64,000 nucleotides of DNA. Source: Clostridium pasteurianum DSM 525 = ATCC 6013 (GTDB taxonomy: Bacteria > Bacillota > Clostridia > Clostridiales > Clostridiaceae). The translations under genes and the position numbers were made by a program. Location of the stretch: positions 3,998,384 through 4,062,383 of the forward strand of contig NZ_CP009268.1 of NCBI RefSeq assembly GCF_000807255.1, written 5' to 3'. Below, piece by piece: positions 9,193 through 18,601 of this stretch. The notes beneath the pieces are model-generated. The model was not told where the DNA came from, did no database searches, and saw only the letters and a list, made by a program, of their open reading frames with translations. The first letter of the stretch is position 1, and the number at the start of each line of letters is the position of its first letter.

Positions 9193-10407
9193 TCAGCTAT
9201 CGGAAGGTGGTCTTTCCGATAATTTAACGCTAAATTTTACAGTTTTACCATTTCTAATCACTTTACAAGGTATTATATCTCCAACTTTATGTCTATCCAT
9301 TATATCCTGAAGTTCACTTTTGGATTCTAGCTTTACACTGTCAAATTCCACCATTATATCATCTACCTTTATCCCAGCTCTTGCTGCTCCAGTATTATCT
9401 TTAACTTGTTTTATTAAAACACCTTTTATCTTTTTATCTTCAGATATATAATTTTCAAGTTGAATACCTAAATAAGGTCTTATAACTCTACCATTTTTCA
9501 TAATAGAGTTTATTATTTTCTTTGCCTCATTTATAGATATAGCAAATCCCATACCTTCTACATTTTCATTGGCTCCTATTTTTAAGCTGTTTATACCTAT
9601 AACTTCTCCACTTTCATTACATAGTGCTCCTCCACTATTCCCTGGATTTATAGCTGCATCCGTCTGAAAAACATTATAAGTTGTAGTTATTCCTGTAGAA
9701 GGATCCTGTATCCTTATTTTTCTGTTTATAGCACTTATGATTCCAGCTGTAACAGAACCTGAGAATTCCTCTCCTAAAGGATTTCCTATAGCAATAGCAG
9801 TATCTCCTACCTGCACTTTAGAAGAATCTCCAAAAACTGCTGCTGGCAAATTGGCAGAATCCACCTTAAGAACGGCCAAATCAGACATAGCATCGTATCC
9901 TACTACACTGGCATTCAGGGGCTTAGAATCTTTACCATTAGACAATTTTACCAAATGTCTACTTGTATCTTTAATAACGTGATAATTTGTCACGATATAT
10001 CCATCAGATTTAAAAATTATTCCTGATCCACTATAGCTACTGCTTTCATCCCCTAAAATACTATCATTGCTATTATTTATACCTACTACGCACTGACTTA
10101 CTGCTCCAGCTACTTTAGTAATAGGATTTATACTATTATTAGTATTTTTAGAAGTATTGTCACTTTGAAAAGAAGACGAATTATTAGTGTTCATCTCATT
10201 GCTGTATATCTTACTTGCAATGTAACCGCCAGTTATTCCTCCTGAAAAAGCAGCAATTAAAACAAAAATCATTCCCTTGCAAATTTTTATAAAGATATAT
10301 CTACGATTTTTTTTTCTAAATTTTATTTTCCCTCTCAAATCCTCTTCTTCTTTTGTATTTATTTGGTGCCATTCCACTTCTTTAATAATCCTATTATCAT
10401 CTTTCAA
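9193..10407 (-). CDS. htrA: HtrA/DegP-type membrane-anchored serine protease with PDZ domain
   Basis: This 404-residue protein has a cytoplasmic N-terminus, one membrane anchor (about residues 40-65, IFIKICKGMIFVLIAAFSGG), a Ser/Asn-rich linker, and a trypsin-like S1C protease domain. The triad is visible: His in VTNYHVIKDT, Asp in YDAMSDLAVLKV, Ser in NPGNSGGAL. One PDZ domain follows (about 305-395, RPYLGIQLENY to ILCKV-type strand). Such proteases degrade or refold damaged exported proteins. It follows the two-component pair on the same strand with a 28-base gap, so it may be co-transcribed with and controlled by it. Paralogue assignment (HtrA, HtrB, YyxA) is not decided. Confidence 0.92.
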   Translation of the reverse strand: MKDDNRIIKEVEWHQINTKEEEDLRGKIKFRKKNRRYIFIKICKGMIFVLIAAFSGGITGGYIASKIYSNEMNTNNSSSFQSDNTSKNTNNSINPITKVAGAVSQCVVGINNSNDSILGDESSSYSGSGIIFKSDGYIVTNYHVIKDTSRHLVKLSNGKDSKPLNASVVGYDAMSDLAVLKVDSANLPAAVFGDSSKVQVGDTAIAIGNPLGEEFSGSVTAGIISAINRKIRIQDPSTGITTTYNVFQTDAAINPGNSGGALCNESGEVIGINSLKIGANENVEGMGFAISINEAKKIINSIMKNGRVIRPYLGIQLENYISEDKKIKGVLIKQVKDNTGAARAGIKVDDIMVEFDSVKLESKSELQDIMDRHKVGDIIPCKVIRNGKTVKFSVKLSERPPSDS

Positions 10408-10435
10408 AGTAACACCTCCTATTATATAAATTAAA

Positions 10436-11857
10436 CTAATTAGTTGCCTTTGTTAATGTAAATGTAAATTCAACTCCTGTATCCTTCACATTTTTTACCC
10501 ATATATCTTCTCCATGCTCCGTAAGTATGCTTTGAACTATAGGAAGACCAAGACCTGTACTAACCTTTGAAGTTCTAGATTTGTCTTTTTTATAAAACCT
10601 ATCCCAAATATGCTTCAAAGCATCTTCTGATAAAGGCTTACTTTCATTATAGATTGAAACAAAAATCTTATCTCCTTTTATCTTTGTTTCAATGCTAATT
10701 TTACCTTCTTCAATCACATACTTGATAGCATTATCAATTAAATTTGTTACCACTTGCATTATTCTATCCATATCTCCCATAGCATATAATTCATCTTCAT
10801 TAAAACACACATCAACTATCAACTTTTTTTCATTTATTTTAGGTTCAAATTTTATAACAGTGCGTCTTATTATCTCATTAATATTAATCTTAGTTATATT
10901 TAAAGTCAATTGACCAGATTCTATAGCGGATAAATCTAGCAAATCATTCACTAGTCTCGTAAGTCTCTGTGTCTCATCATAAGCTAAGGATAGATAATAT
11001 CTTTCCTTTTCTTTAGGTATAACTCCATCTAAAATTCCTCCGATAAATCCTTTTATTGAAGTTATTGGAGATCTTATTTCATGGGATACATTGGAAATAA
11101 ACTCTCTCCTATTTTTTTCAACCTTAGCTATGGAATCTGCCATATAATTAAAAGAATTGGCAAGTTCTCCAATTTCATCTTCAGATTTAATTTCTACCCT
11201 TTTTTCTATATCTCCATTGGCTATCTTCCTAGCTGCATAATTTATTTTGCCAAGAGGATTTACTATGATCTTTTGTGATAAATGATATATTACAATGCAA
11301 GCTATAATTATGGCAAATATAGCCAAAGCCCATATTATATAATATACTTTTATAAGAGGCTTTTTTATTTCAGATAAAGATGTGTTCATCATTATAGCCC
11401 CTTCAAATCCATTACTATTATCTGAAATTGGAACAATATATGTGTGAACAGGAAGATTAAAGTTACCTCCATAAACATCCTTTCTTACAATAATATTTCC
11501 CTTTCTTAGCTTATCAATATCTTCATTTAAAATTTGCTTATCTAATAACTTACTACTACTTTTCATATCAGATACTGCGTATACATATCCATATTTATTT
11601 ACTAAAAGTATATTAGAATTAAAATAATGTTCAAAATGCTCTAATGTATCATTTAAAAAATCATAGGACATTCCGCCTTGCATATAATTTACTGCTACGG
11701 GCTTTATAAGTGTGGCACCTCTATGGAGCTCATCTTCTCTTTGCTGAAAATAATAGGATTCAAACCAAACGGATAAAAGTCCTGAAACAATAATAAAACT
11801 TACAGCTATGATAATTGTATAAGTTGCTATCATCTGAGAAAATAGTCCTTTTTTCAT
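10436..11857 (-). CDS. Sensor histidine kinase, PhoR/ResE-like
   Basis: This 473-residue protein has two membrane segments (about 8-30 and 170-195) around a roughly 140-residue extracytoplasmic sensor. A HAMP linker follows (SQKIIVNPLGKINYAARKIANGDIEKRVE). The HisKA domain has the phospho-acceptor His in FISNVSHEIRSPITS. The HATPase domain has the N box NLIDNAIKYV and a GLGLPIVQSI G box. It lies 3 bases downstream of its response regulator gene and should phosphorylate it. The signal is unknown. The HtrA-type protease downstream suggests envelope stress, as for CssRS or WalRK-HtrC systems, but this is inference. Confidence 0.93.
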   Translation of the reverse strand: MKKGLFSQMIATYTIIIAVSFIIVSGLLSVWFESYYFQQREDELHRGATLIKPVAVNYMQGGMSYDFLNDTLEHFEHYFNSNILLVNKYGYVYAVSDMKSSSKLLDKQILNEDIDKLRKGNIIVRKDVYGGNFNLPVHTYIVPISDNSNGFEGAIMMNTSLSEIKKPLIKVYYIIWALAIFAIIIACIVIYHLSQKIIVNPLGKINYAARKIANGDIEKRVEIKSEDEIGELANSFNYMADSIAKVEKNRREFISNVSHEIRSPITSIKGFIGGILDGVIPKEKERYYLSLAYDETQRLTRLVNDLLDLSAIESGQLTLNITKININEIIRRTVIKFEPKINEKKLIVDVCFNEDELYAMGDMDRIMQVVTNLIDNAIKYVIEEGKISIETKIKGDKIFVSIYNESKPLSEDALKHIWDRFYKKDKSRTSKVSTGLGLPIVQSILTEHGEDIWVKNVKDTGVEFTFTLTKATN

Positions 11858-11860
11858 AAA

Positions 11861-12547
11861 CTACTTCACCTCAAATTTATATCCAACACCCCATACAGTC
11901 TGAATTTGCCAATTTGCCCCACCTTGAAGTTTTTCTCTCAACCTTTTAACATGTACATCTACAGTTCTAGAATCTCCTGGATAATCATATCCCCATACTT
12001 CACACAAAAGTTGTTCCCTTGTAAATACTCTATTTCTATTGTTTGCAAGATAGTACAATAATTCAAATTCCTTTGGAGGCATCTTTATTTCTTCACCATT
12101 ATACACAACAGCATAAGAATTTATATCAATTAGCAATCCATCAAAATTTAATTTTTCCTTACCTCTATTATCTGTATTGTATCTTCTTAATACAGCTTTA
12201 ACTCTTGCTATAAGCTCTTTTGCTTCAAAAGGTTTAACAATATAATCATCTGCTCCAAGTTCTAGTGCCAATACTTTATCAAAAGTTTCTCCCTTCGCAG
12301 TGAGCATAATTACAGGAGTTTCATATTCTTTTCTTATGCTCTTTAATACATCTATACCATCCACATGTGGAAGCATCACATCTAAGAGAACTAGATCTGG
12401 TTTACATTCAATAAAAGTATTCATTGCTTCTTTACCATCATAGCAAAGCCTTGTGTTATATCCTGAACTTTCTAGATATATTTTTATTATATCTGCTATA
12501 TTTTCATCATCATCAATAATTAGAATTGTTCCTAATGTTCCTTCCAT
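11861..12547 (-). CDS. OmpR/PhoB-family response regulator
   Basis: The receiver domain (about 1-120) shows the acidic pocket IIDDDEN, the phospho-acceptor Asp in PDLVLLDVMLPH and the Lys in DDYIVKPFEAKEL. The C-terminal winged helix (about 130-228) has PKEFELLYYLANNRNRVFTREQLLCEVWGYDYPGDSRTVDVHVKRLREKL, as in PhoB. I chose ATG 12547 rather than the in-frame ATG 12580, because AGGAGG lies 7 bases before 12547. This gives 228 residues. It pairs with the kinase gene immediately downstream. Confidence 0.94.
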   Translation of the reverse strand: MEGTLGTILIIDDDENIADIIKIYLESSGYNTRLCYDGKEAMNTFIECKPDLVLLDVMLPHVDGIDVLKSIRKEYETPVIMLTAKGETFDKVLALELGADDYIVKPFEAKELIARVKAVLRRYNTDNRGKEKLNFDGLLIDINSYAVVYNGEEIKMPPKEFELLYYLANNRNRVFTREQLLCEVWGYDYPGDSRTVDVHVKRLREKLQGGANWQIQTVWGVGYKFEVK

Positions 12548-12659
12548 TCCTATACCTCCTATAGGTCTTACTATTACCATAGTAATTATAATTTATCATA
12601 CTTTTTTTATTTCATCATTAATGTTACAAATTATTAATTATAATTTACAATATAGTAAA

Positions 12660-12690
12660 ACATCGCAAAACTAAAATTGAATTGCGATGT
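12660..12690 (-). terminator. Terminator downstream of prs
   Basis: ACATCGCAA (12660-12668) pairs perfectly with TTGCGATGT (12682-12690). On the minus strand the stem is followed by TTTTACT. It separates glmU-prs from the two-component genes. Confidence 0.75.
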
Positions 12691-12711
12691 TAATGAATTT
12701 TTATATAAATA

Positions 12712-13683
12712 TTACTTCTTGTCTATAGATTCATCAAATATTTTACTTACAGAAACATCTTCATATATTCTTCTTATAGCTTCTGCAAAAATATTTGCTA
12801 CGGACAAAACCTTTATTTTACTACTGCAATTTTCTTCATTAACAGGTATAGTATCTAATATAACAACCTCTTTTAATGTTGATTTTTCAATTCTTTCCAT
12901 AGCAGGCCCTGATAATACTCCATGAGTACAGCAAGCATATACTTCTTTTGCACCTAAATTCATAAGTGCATCTGCAGCATTTGTAATGGAGCCTGCGGTA
13001 TCTATCATATCATCTACTAGTATTACTTTTTTGCCTTCTATATTACCAATGACACTCATTACTTCAGATACATTTGGTTTTGGTCTTCTTTTATCTACTA
13101 TAGCTATTGGCGTTTCAAGTCTTTCAGCAAATTTTCTAGTTCTTTTAACCCCACCTATATCAGGTGAAACCGCTATAAGTTCTTCCTTGTTAAAGTTCAT
13201 TTCATTAAAATATTTAGCAAGTATTGGGGCTCCTTCTAAATGATCAACTGGGATATCAAAAAAACCTTGAATCTGTGCTGCATGAAGGTCCATTGTAAGA
13301 ACCCTGTCGGCTCCTGCCGTATGAATCAAATCAGCAACAAGCTTTGCCGTTATAGGTTGTCTTGCCTTTGCTTTTCTATCTTGCCTTGCATAAGCATAAT
13401 GAGGTATAACTGCAGTTATTCTTCCAGCAGATGCTCTTTTAAGAGCATCAAGCATAATTAAAAGTTCCATAAGGCTATCATTAACAGGTTCGCAAAGAGT
13501 TTGCACTATAAATACATCTGCGCCTCTTACAGTTTCATTAATATCAACATAGGTTTCTCCATTGCTAAATTTACTTACCTTAGAATCTCCTACTTTGACA
13601 CCTAGTATATCTGCAATGCTCTTTGCCAAATCAGGATTTGAATTGCCTGTAAATATTTTTATATTTTTCCCATGAGCTATCAT
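12712..13683 (-). CDS. prs: Ribose-phosphate pyrophosphokinase (PRPP synthase, class I)
   Basis: This 323-residue protein starts with KNIKIFTGNSNPDLAKSIADILG. It has the flexible loop YARQDRKARQPI-type segment (HYAYARQDRKAKARQPIT), the MDLHAAQIQGFFDIPVDHL regulatory segment and the PRPP-binding loop VILVDDMIDTAGSI. It makes PRPP from ribose 5-phosphate and ATP for purines, pyrimidines, His, Trp and NAD. It lies 23 bases after glmU, the conserved glmU-prs operon of Firmicutes. Confidence 0.97.
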   Translation of the reverse strand: MIAHGKNIKIFTGNSNPDLAKSIADILGVKVGDSKVSKFSNGETYVDINETVRGADVFIVQTLCEPVNDSLMELLIMLDALKRASAGRITAVIPHYAYARQDRKAKARQPITAKLVADLIHTAGADRVLTMDLHAAQIQGFFDIPVDHLEGAPILAKYFNEMNFNKEELIAVSPDIGGVKRTRKFAERLETPIAIVDKRRPKPNVSEVMSVIGNIEGKKVILVDDMIDTAGSITNAADALMNLGAKEVYACCTHGVLSGPAMERIEKSTLKEVVILDTIPVNEENCSSKIKVLSVANIFAEAIRRIYEDVSVSKIFDESIDKK

Positions 13684-13705
13684 AATAAAATAATCCTCCT
13701 AAAGT

Positions 13706-15076
13706 TTATTTCTTTAAATTCTTTTTTGATACCCAATCTTTCTTATTAACCTGTTTTGCTCTAGCTATGGCCAGAGATCCCTTTGGAACCTTTTCAGTTA
13801 TAGTTGATCCTGCTGCAATATATGTATTGTCTTCCACTTCTACTGGTGATACCAAATTAGTATTACAGCCTATAAATGAATTATTGCCAATTATAGTTTT
13901 GTGTTTTTCTTTACCATCATAGTTTACCACTACTGTTCCACAACCAAAATTACAATCAGATCCGACTTCTGCATCTCCTATATATGTTAAATGTGACACC
14001 TTAGTATGATCACCTATTTTAGATTTCTTGATTTCAACAAAATCTCCAATTCTAACTTCAGTACCAATATTACTTTCTGGTCTTATATATGCAAAAGGCC
14101 CTACTGTGGTATTTTTCCCTATTTTACTCTCTAAAATTACAGAACTTTGGATAGTTACATTATCATCAATAATACTATCTACAATTCTAGAATTAGGATA
14201 GAGAATGCAACCTTTCTTTATAACAGAAAGTCCTTCGATTACATTTCCTGGATATATTATCGTATCTCTTTCTATTTGTACATCTTCACCTATATATGTA
14301 CAATTTGTATCAATAATTGTAACTCCATTTTCCATATGTCTATTATTGATCCTTTTTCTCATTATACTTTCGACTTCTGACAATTGAACCCTTGAATTAA
14401 CTCCTAAAGTTTCTTCAAAATTAATAGGCATAGCACCAACTTTTTCTCCAGATGCTCTAATTATTTCAATCATATCAGTTAAATAATACTCCTTTTGAGC
14501 ATTATCATTTTTAATTTTATCTAGTCCCCTTAAAAGAGTTTTTATATCAAAACAATACATAGCTGCATTTACTTCCTTGATTGTAAGCTCTTCAGAACTA
14601 CAATCTTTATGTTCAACTATTTTTTCTACACAATCTTCGGAATTTCTTATAATCCTTCCATATCCATCAGGGTGTTCTAATATTGAAGTAAGCAAAGTAG
14701 CCTTATATTTACCTTGTTCATGGAATTTAATGAACTTTTTAACAGTTTCATCTGATATTAAAGGAGCATCTCCAGCAAAGATTGCTACTATCCCATCCTT
14801 ATCTTTTAAGAAATCCTTAGCACACATAACTGCATGTCCTGTGCCTAATTGTTCTCCTTGAAAAGAATAGGTTATATTTCTATCCTTTGTAGCAGCCTTT
14901 ACCTGATCAGCTCCCTTACCTATTATGACATTAACATCTTGAAAGTCAGCCTTTCTCATTACATCAATTACATGATTTATCATTTCCTTACCACAAACTT
15001 TGTGCAGTACCTTAGGTAAATCTGACTTCATCCTTTTACCTTTGCCACCAGCCAAAATTAAAACGCACTTATTCAT
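13706..15076 (-). CDS. glmU: Bifunctional GlmU: GlcN-1-P acetyltransferase and GlcNAc-1-P uridyltransferase
   Basis: This 456-residue protein has an N-terminal pyrophosphorylase domain ([29 protein letters not shown], about 1-230). The rest is a left-handed beta-helix of hexapeptide repeats (about 250-450) with the acetyltransferase residues in the [22 protein letters not shown] region. It makes UDP-GlcNAc, the first dedicated precursor of peptidoglycan. Length and both domains are normal. It is the first gene of glmU-prs and lies after spoVG. Confidence 0.97.
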   Translation of the reverse strand: MNKCVLILAGGKGKRMKSDLPKVLHKVCGKEMINHVIDVMRKADFQDVNVIIGKGADQVKAATKDRNITYSFQGEQLGTGHAVMCAKDFLKDKDGIVAIFAGDAPLISDETVKKFIKFHEQGKYKATLLTSILEHPDGYGRIIRNSEDCVEKIVEHKDCSSEELTIKEVNAAMYCFDIKTLLRGLDKIKNDNAQKEYYLTDMIEIIRASGEKVGAMPINFEETLGVNSRVQLSEVESIMRKRINNRHMENGVTIIDTNCTYIGEDVQIERDTIIYPGNVIEGLSVIKKGCILYPNSRIVDSIIDDNVTIQSSVILESKIGKNTTVGPFAYIRPESNIGTEVRIGDFVEIKKSKIGDHTKVSHLTYIGDAEVGSDCNFGCGTVVVNYDGKEKHKTIIGNNSFIGCNTNLVSPVEVEDNTYIAAGSTITEKVPKGSLAIARAKQVNKKDWVSKKNLKK

Positions 15077-15250
15077 GCTTACACCTCTTCTTGTACATAT
15101 TACGACAATTAACCTTTATAATTATATTTTATTATTAAATTAATTTCAAGATAAGAGACTATTTTTTAAAAATTCTCAATAACAAGTGTAAAATATTAAA
15201 ATAAAAATTAATCACGTATTTCAAAAAATTTTCACATAATAATTTTATAT

Positions 15251-15283
15251 AAAATAAAAAGGAGTATTCCTCCTTTTTATTTT
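15251..15283 (-). terminator. Terminator of spoVG
   Basis: AAAAAGGAG (15256-15264) pairs with CTCCTTTTT (15270-15278), extended by A/T pairs on both sides. The stem begins right at the spoVG stop codon, so the gene appears monocistronic. Confidence 0.8.
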
Positions 15284-15569
15284 ATTCTTCAGTTTCTGGT
15301 TTTGTTTCTTCTTCATTCTTTACTTTTTCATATTCATCTAAAATTGCTGTCTGTATTTTTTCCCTTGTTGTAGTGTTTATAGGATGTGCTATATCCTTGA
15401 ATTCTCCATCTGGAGTCTTTCTACTAGGCATAGCAATAAAAAGACCATTTTGACCTTCGATAACCTTTATATCATGAACTACAAATTCATTATCGAATGT
15501 AACTGAAACTATGGCTTTCATTTTTCCTTCTGTAGTTATTTTCCTAATCCTTACATCTGTAATCTGCAT
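15282..15569 (-). CDS. spoVG: SpoVG, RNA/DNA-binding regulator
   Basis: This 95-residue protein begins [39 protein letters not shown] and contains [21 protein letters not shown], both diagnostic of SpoVG. SpoVG is a small dimeric nucleic-acid-binding protein affecting asymmetric septation, cell-wall and virulence genes. It is flanked by its own sigmaH-like promoter and terminator. The purR-spoVG-glmU order matches Bacillus and Clostridium chromosomes. Confidence 0.98.
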   Translation of the reverse strand: MQITDVRIRKITTEGKMKAIVSVTFDNEFVVHDIKVIEGQNGLFIAMPSRKTPDGEFKDIAHPINTTTREKIQTAILDEYEKVKNEEETKPETEE

Positions 15570-15607
15570 TATTCAACTCCACCTCCAAGATGCTTTATAC
15601 ATTTAAT

Positions 15608-15632
15608 ATTCTCTATATTTTATATTTTTCCT
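15608..15632 (-). promoter_or_regulatory. Putative sigmaH promoter of spoVG
   Basis: On the minus strand AGGAAAA (15632-15626), an 11-base spacer, then AGAGAAT (15614-15608) fits the sigmaH consensus RNAGGAWWW-N11/12-RNNGAAT. It lies 39-63 bases before the spoVG start. spoVG is the classic sigmaH-dependent gene of B. subtilis. Confidence 0.6.
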
Positions 15633-15685
15633 TCTTATTTTTCAAAAAATTTATAATTTTTATAAAAATTTTATAGTTGTATATT

Positions 15686-16489
15686 TTACCATGGAATTAA
15701 AATTGCAGATCCATCCTCAGAAATACCCTTAAATTTTAAAATTGATATATAATTATCTACAAGTTTTCTTTTATTTTCTACACTATCAACTAATACACCT
15801 ATTCCCAAAACTTTACTATCAAATTCTTTTAATAGATCAATAATTCCCAGTGCAGTTCCACCGGCCTTCATAAAATCATCAATAAAGATACACTTACTTC
15901 CTCTTTTTATAGATCTCTTTGATAAAGACATACTTTGAATTCTCTTACTAGATCCGCTTAAATAATTTATACTTACAGTAGGTCCTTCGGTAACTCTGGT
16001 ATCTCTTCTAACTATAACAAGTTTTACTCCCAGCATTTTAGCAACTTCATAGGCAAGTGGTATTCCCTTAGTTTCTACTGTAACCACGCAATCTGCTGAT
16101 AATTTATTAAAACTTGATGCCAAAATAACTGCAGCCTTATGTACCATTTCTGGATTATACATTATATCAGTCATATATATAAAGTTCCCTGGTATTATTC
16201 TATCCTTTTCTTTCAAAATAAAACACAATTCTCTTATAAACTTTTCTTTTTCTATTTCGGAAATGTTACAGGCGTATTTAATTCCTCCAGAAGCACCTGA
16301 AATTGTCTCAATATTACCAACCTTAAGTTTACTTAGTATATCTCTTATAATAACTATATCTTCACTTATTGTTGATTTTGCTGCATTAAAAATTTCTGTA
16401 AAACTATTTAAATTGATGACTTTATTAGGACTTTCAACTAATATTTTAGTTATAGCTGCTATCCTTTGATTTCTACTGAACTTTTCCAT
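15686..16489 (-). CDS. purR: Pur operon repressor PurR
   Basis: This 267-residue protein has an N-terminal winged helix (SRNQRIAAITKILVESPNKVINLNSFTEIFNAAKSTISEDI, about 5-75). A type I phosphoribosyltransferase-like domain follows, with the PRPP loop CIFIDDFMKAGGTALGII (about 200-217). In PurR this domain senses PRPP rather than catalysing transfer, and PRPP releases the repressor from PurBox DNA. It is followed by spoVG as in Bacillus. It is functionally linked to prs nearby, which makes its inducer. Confidence 0.95.
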   Translation of the reverse strand: MEKFSRNQRIAAITKILVESPNKVINLNSFTEIFNAAKSTISEDIVIIRDILSKLKVGNIETISGASGGIKYACNISEIEKEKFIRELCFILKEKDRIIPGNFIYMTDIMYNPEMVHKAAVILASSFNKLSADCVVTVETKGIPLAYEVAKMLGVKLVIVRRDTRVTEGPTVSINYLSGSSKRIQSMSLSKRSIKRGSKCIFIDDFMKAGGTALGIIDLLKEFDSKVLGIGVLVDSVENKRKLVDNYISILKFKGISEDGSAILIPW

Positions 16490-16762
16490 TCTATCACCTG
16501 TTCACATTAAAATTACGAATTATTTATAAAATAATTTTCTTATTATTCATATTTTATGCTATATTATAGGCTTAATCAATAGAAATATTATTAGGTTTAA
16601 AGGTTATTAATTATTTTATGTATTGCTTTTTTTTATATTTGTATATAATTAAGAAGGAGATTTTTTTTATAACAACTACTTTTAAAATTCATTTGGAGCA
16701 AAAACTCCTTTGAATCTAAGAGTTTTTATAATATTAATTTATTTTTATGAGGAGTTGATTTC

Positions 16763-18139
16763 ATGAATTTTAATTTAAATACGGATTTAAATAAGAAAGT
16801 TCACTTTATTGGTATAGGTGGTATAAGTATGAGTGGACTTGCTCAAATTTTACTTAAGAGGGGATATACTGTATCAGGTTCTGATATGAAGGAATCTTCT
16901 CTCACTAAAAAATTGTCACAACTTGGTGCAGAAATATATATAGGCCACCATAAAGACAACCTAAAAAATGTAGATTTAGTAATATATACTGCTGCTATTC
17001 CTGATACAAACCCTGAACTGGCACAGGCTAAAGCATTAAATATTCCATTATTTACAAGAGCAGAATTTTTGGGCTTAATAATGAAAGGTCATAAATATAA
17101 TGTGGCTATTTCTGGAACTCATGGAAAAACTACAACTACATCTATGATTTCCCATATAACATTAAAAGAAAATCTAGATCCAACCATCCTTGTAGGTGGT
17201 GAGTTAGATATTATAAATGGTAACGTTCGAACTGGTAAAAGCGAATATTTTATTACCGAAGCCTGTGAATATAAAGCTTCTTTTTTAAAATTTTACCCCT
17301 ATATAGGTATAATTCTAAATGTAGATGCGGATCATTTAGACTACTATAAAGATATTAATGAAATTCAAAGTACTTTTAAAAAATTTGTGGATCTTATTCC
17401 AAAAGATGGTTACCTTATTGCAAATGCAGATGATGCAAGGGCCTTTGAAATATCTCAGAAAGCACTATGTAATGTTGTCACTTTTGGTATAACTAAAGGT
17501 GACATTACTGCCAAAAATATATCCTTTGATCCAAAAGGATGTGCAGCTTTTGAAGTCTATAAATGCAATAGTCCTCTATTTACTGTACAACTTAATGTTC
17601 CTGGTAAGCATAATGTATTAAATGCATTAGCTTCAATAGCTTGTGCTCTAACTCTTAATATAAGTAACAACTCTATAACAGATGGGCTCTTAAGCTTTGG
17701 TGGAACCCATAGAAGATTTGAATATAAAGGCGAAAAGGATGGTGTTACAGTAATAGATGATTATGCTCATCATCCAACAGAAATAAAGGCAACTTTATTT
17801 GCCGCTAAGAATTATCCACATAAGAGGGTATTCTGCGTATTCCAACCGCATACTTACTCCAGGACTTTAACTCTTTTTGACGAGTTTAGCAAAGCCTTTT
17901 CAGATACAGATGAACTTGTACTAGCAGATATATATGCAGCAAGAGAGAAAGACACTGGTGTAGTAAGTTCTGATAAACTAGGTGATGCTATAAGAAAAAA
18001 CAATGTAAAATGCGAGAATATCCATAGCTTTGAAGAAATAGTAAGCTTTTTAAATAAAACATTAAAGCCAGGGGATTTGCTTTTAACTGTAGGAGCGGGA
18101 AATGTATTTGAAGTTGGCGAAATGTACTTAAAAAATTAA
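16763..18139 (+). CDS. murC: UDP-N-acetylmuramate--L-alanine ligase
   Basis: This 458-residue protein has the three Mur ligase domains. They are an N-terminal UDP-binding fold ([31 protein letters not shown]), the central ATPase with [11 protein letters not shown] and [10 protein letters not shown], and a C-terminal domain with RRFEYKG and [14 protein letters not shown]. It adds L-Ala to UDP-MurNAc in the cytoplasm. The SD is GAGGAG, 8 bases before the ATG. It is transcribed away from purR. A strong stem-loop follows the stop. Confidence 0.97.
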   Translation: MNFNLNTDLNKKVHFIGIGGISMSGLAQILLKRGYTVSGSDMKESSLTKKLSQLGAEIYIGHHKDNLKNVDLVIYTAAIPDTNPELAQAKALNIPLFTRAEFLGLIMKGHKYNVAISGTHGKTTTTSMISHITLKENLDPTILVGGELDIINGNVRTGKSEYFITEACEYKASFLKFYPYIGIILNVDADHLDYYKDINEIQSTFKKFVDLIPKDGYLIANADDARAFEISQKALCNVVTFGITKGDITAKNISFDPKGCAAFEVYKCNSPLFTVQLNVPGKHNVLNALASIACALTLNISNNSITDGLLSFGGTHRRFEYKGEKDGVTVIDDYAHHPTEIKATLFAAKNYPHKRVFCVFQPHTYSRTLTLFDEFSKAFSDTDELVLADIYAAREKDTGVVSSDKLGDAIRKNNVKCENIHSFEEIVSFLNKTLKPGDLLLTVGAGNVFEVGEMYLKN

Positions 18140-18155
18140 ATTTTATTATTTCAAA

Positions 18156-18191
18156 TTAACATTAAACTGATTCATATCAGTTTAATGTTAA
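18156..18191. terminator. Stem-loop downstream of murC
   Basis: TTAACATTAAACTGAT (18156-18171) pairs perfectly with ATCAGTTTAATGTTAA (18176-18191) around the loop TCAT. There is no clear U-run, but its position 17 bases after murC suggests a terminator or a 3'-end stabiliser. Confidence 0.6.
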
Positions 18192-18206
18192 GAATTAAAA
18201 TTTATA

Positions 18207-18235
18207 TTGACAAATAAATTTTGATAATTTATCAT
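18207..18235 (+). promoter_or_regulatory. sigmaA-type promoter of the 28-aa peptide gene
   Basis: TTGACA (18207-18212), a 17-base spacer, then TATCAT (18230-18235). The -35 is a perfect consensus and the -10 has two mismatches. The peptide start codon is 34 bases downstream. Confidence 0.7.
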
Positions 18236-18268
18236 AAGGTCATAATATTAATTGAGGAGGTAGGAAAA

Positions 18269-18355
18269 ATGAGATTTAAGAATTTATTTAGAAACTCAGT
18301 ATATTCTTATAAAAATTTAGAAGATAGTCCTGCCTTAGAAAAATTCTTTAATTAA
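18269..18355 (+). CDS. Small protein of 28 residues, function unknown
   Basis: A 28-codon frame begins MRFKNLFRNSVYSYKNLEDS and ends LEKFFN before TAA. It is supported by a strong GAGGAGG site 8 bases before the ATG, a consensus promoter just upstream and a terminator pair just downstream. Few random AT-rich frames have all of these. The peptide has a basic, aromatic N-half and an acidic centre, without an obvious membrane segment or signal. I do not recognise it. It lies in the gap between murC and the ABC exporter pair and appears monocistronic. Confidence 0.6.
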   Translation: MRFKNLFRNSVYSYKNLEDSPALEKFFN

Positions 18356-18373
18356 TTTAAAGTTTGATTTTGT

Positions 18374-18462
18374 AGTCATGGATCTATCGTCCATGACTTT
18401 TTATTTCTATTAATTGTTCTATAAAGTTACTTAAAAGTCCGTGGAAAATCCTGGACTTTTTT
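18374..18462 (+). terminator. Two tandem terminators after the 28-aa gene
   Basis: AGTCATGGA (18374-18382) pairs with TCCATGACT (18390-18398) followed by TTTTTATTT. A second hairpin AAAAGTCC (18433-18440)/GGACTTTT (18453-18460) is followed by TTATTTTT. Both read in the plus direction. Confidence 0.75.
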
Positions 18463-18601
18463 ATTTTTGTAAAAGTCTATACAAAAATAACGGCCACAGG
18501 TTCCTGGCTAATTTATCTAAAACAAAGGACTCTGTCTATTTTTCTTACTTTTAAATTATCATTATAAAATAATAATTATATTAAAAAAGGAGGACCATCA
18601 A

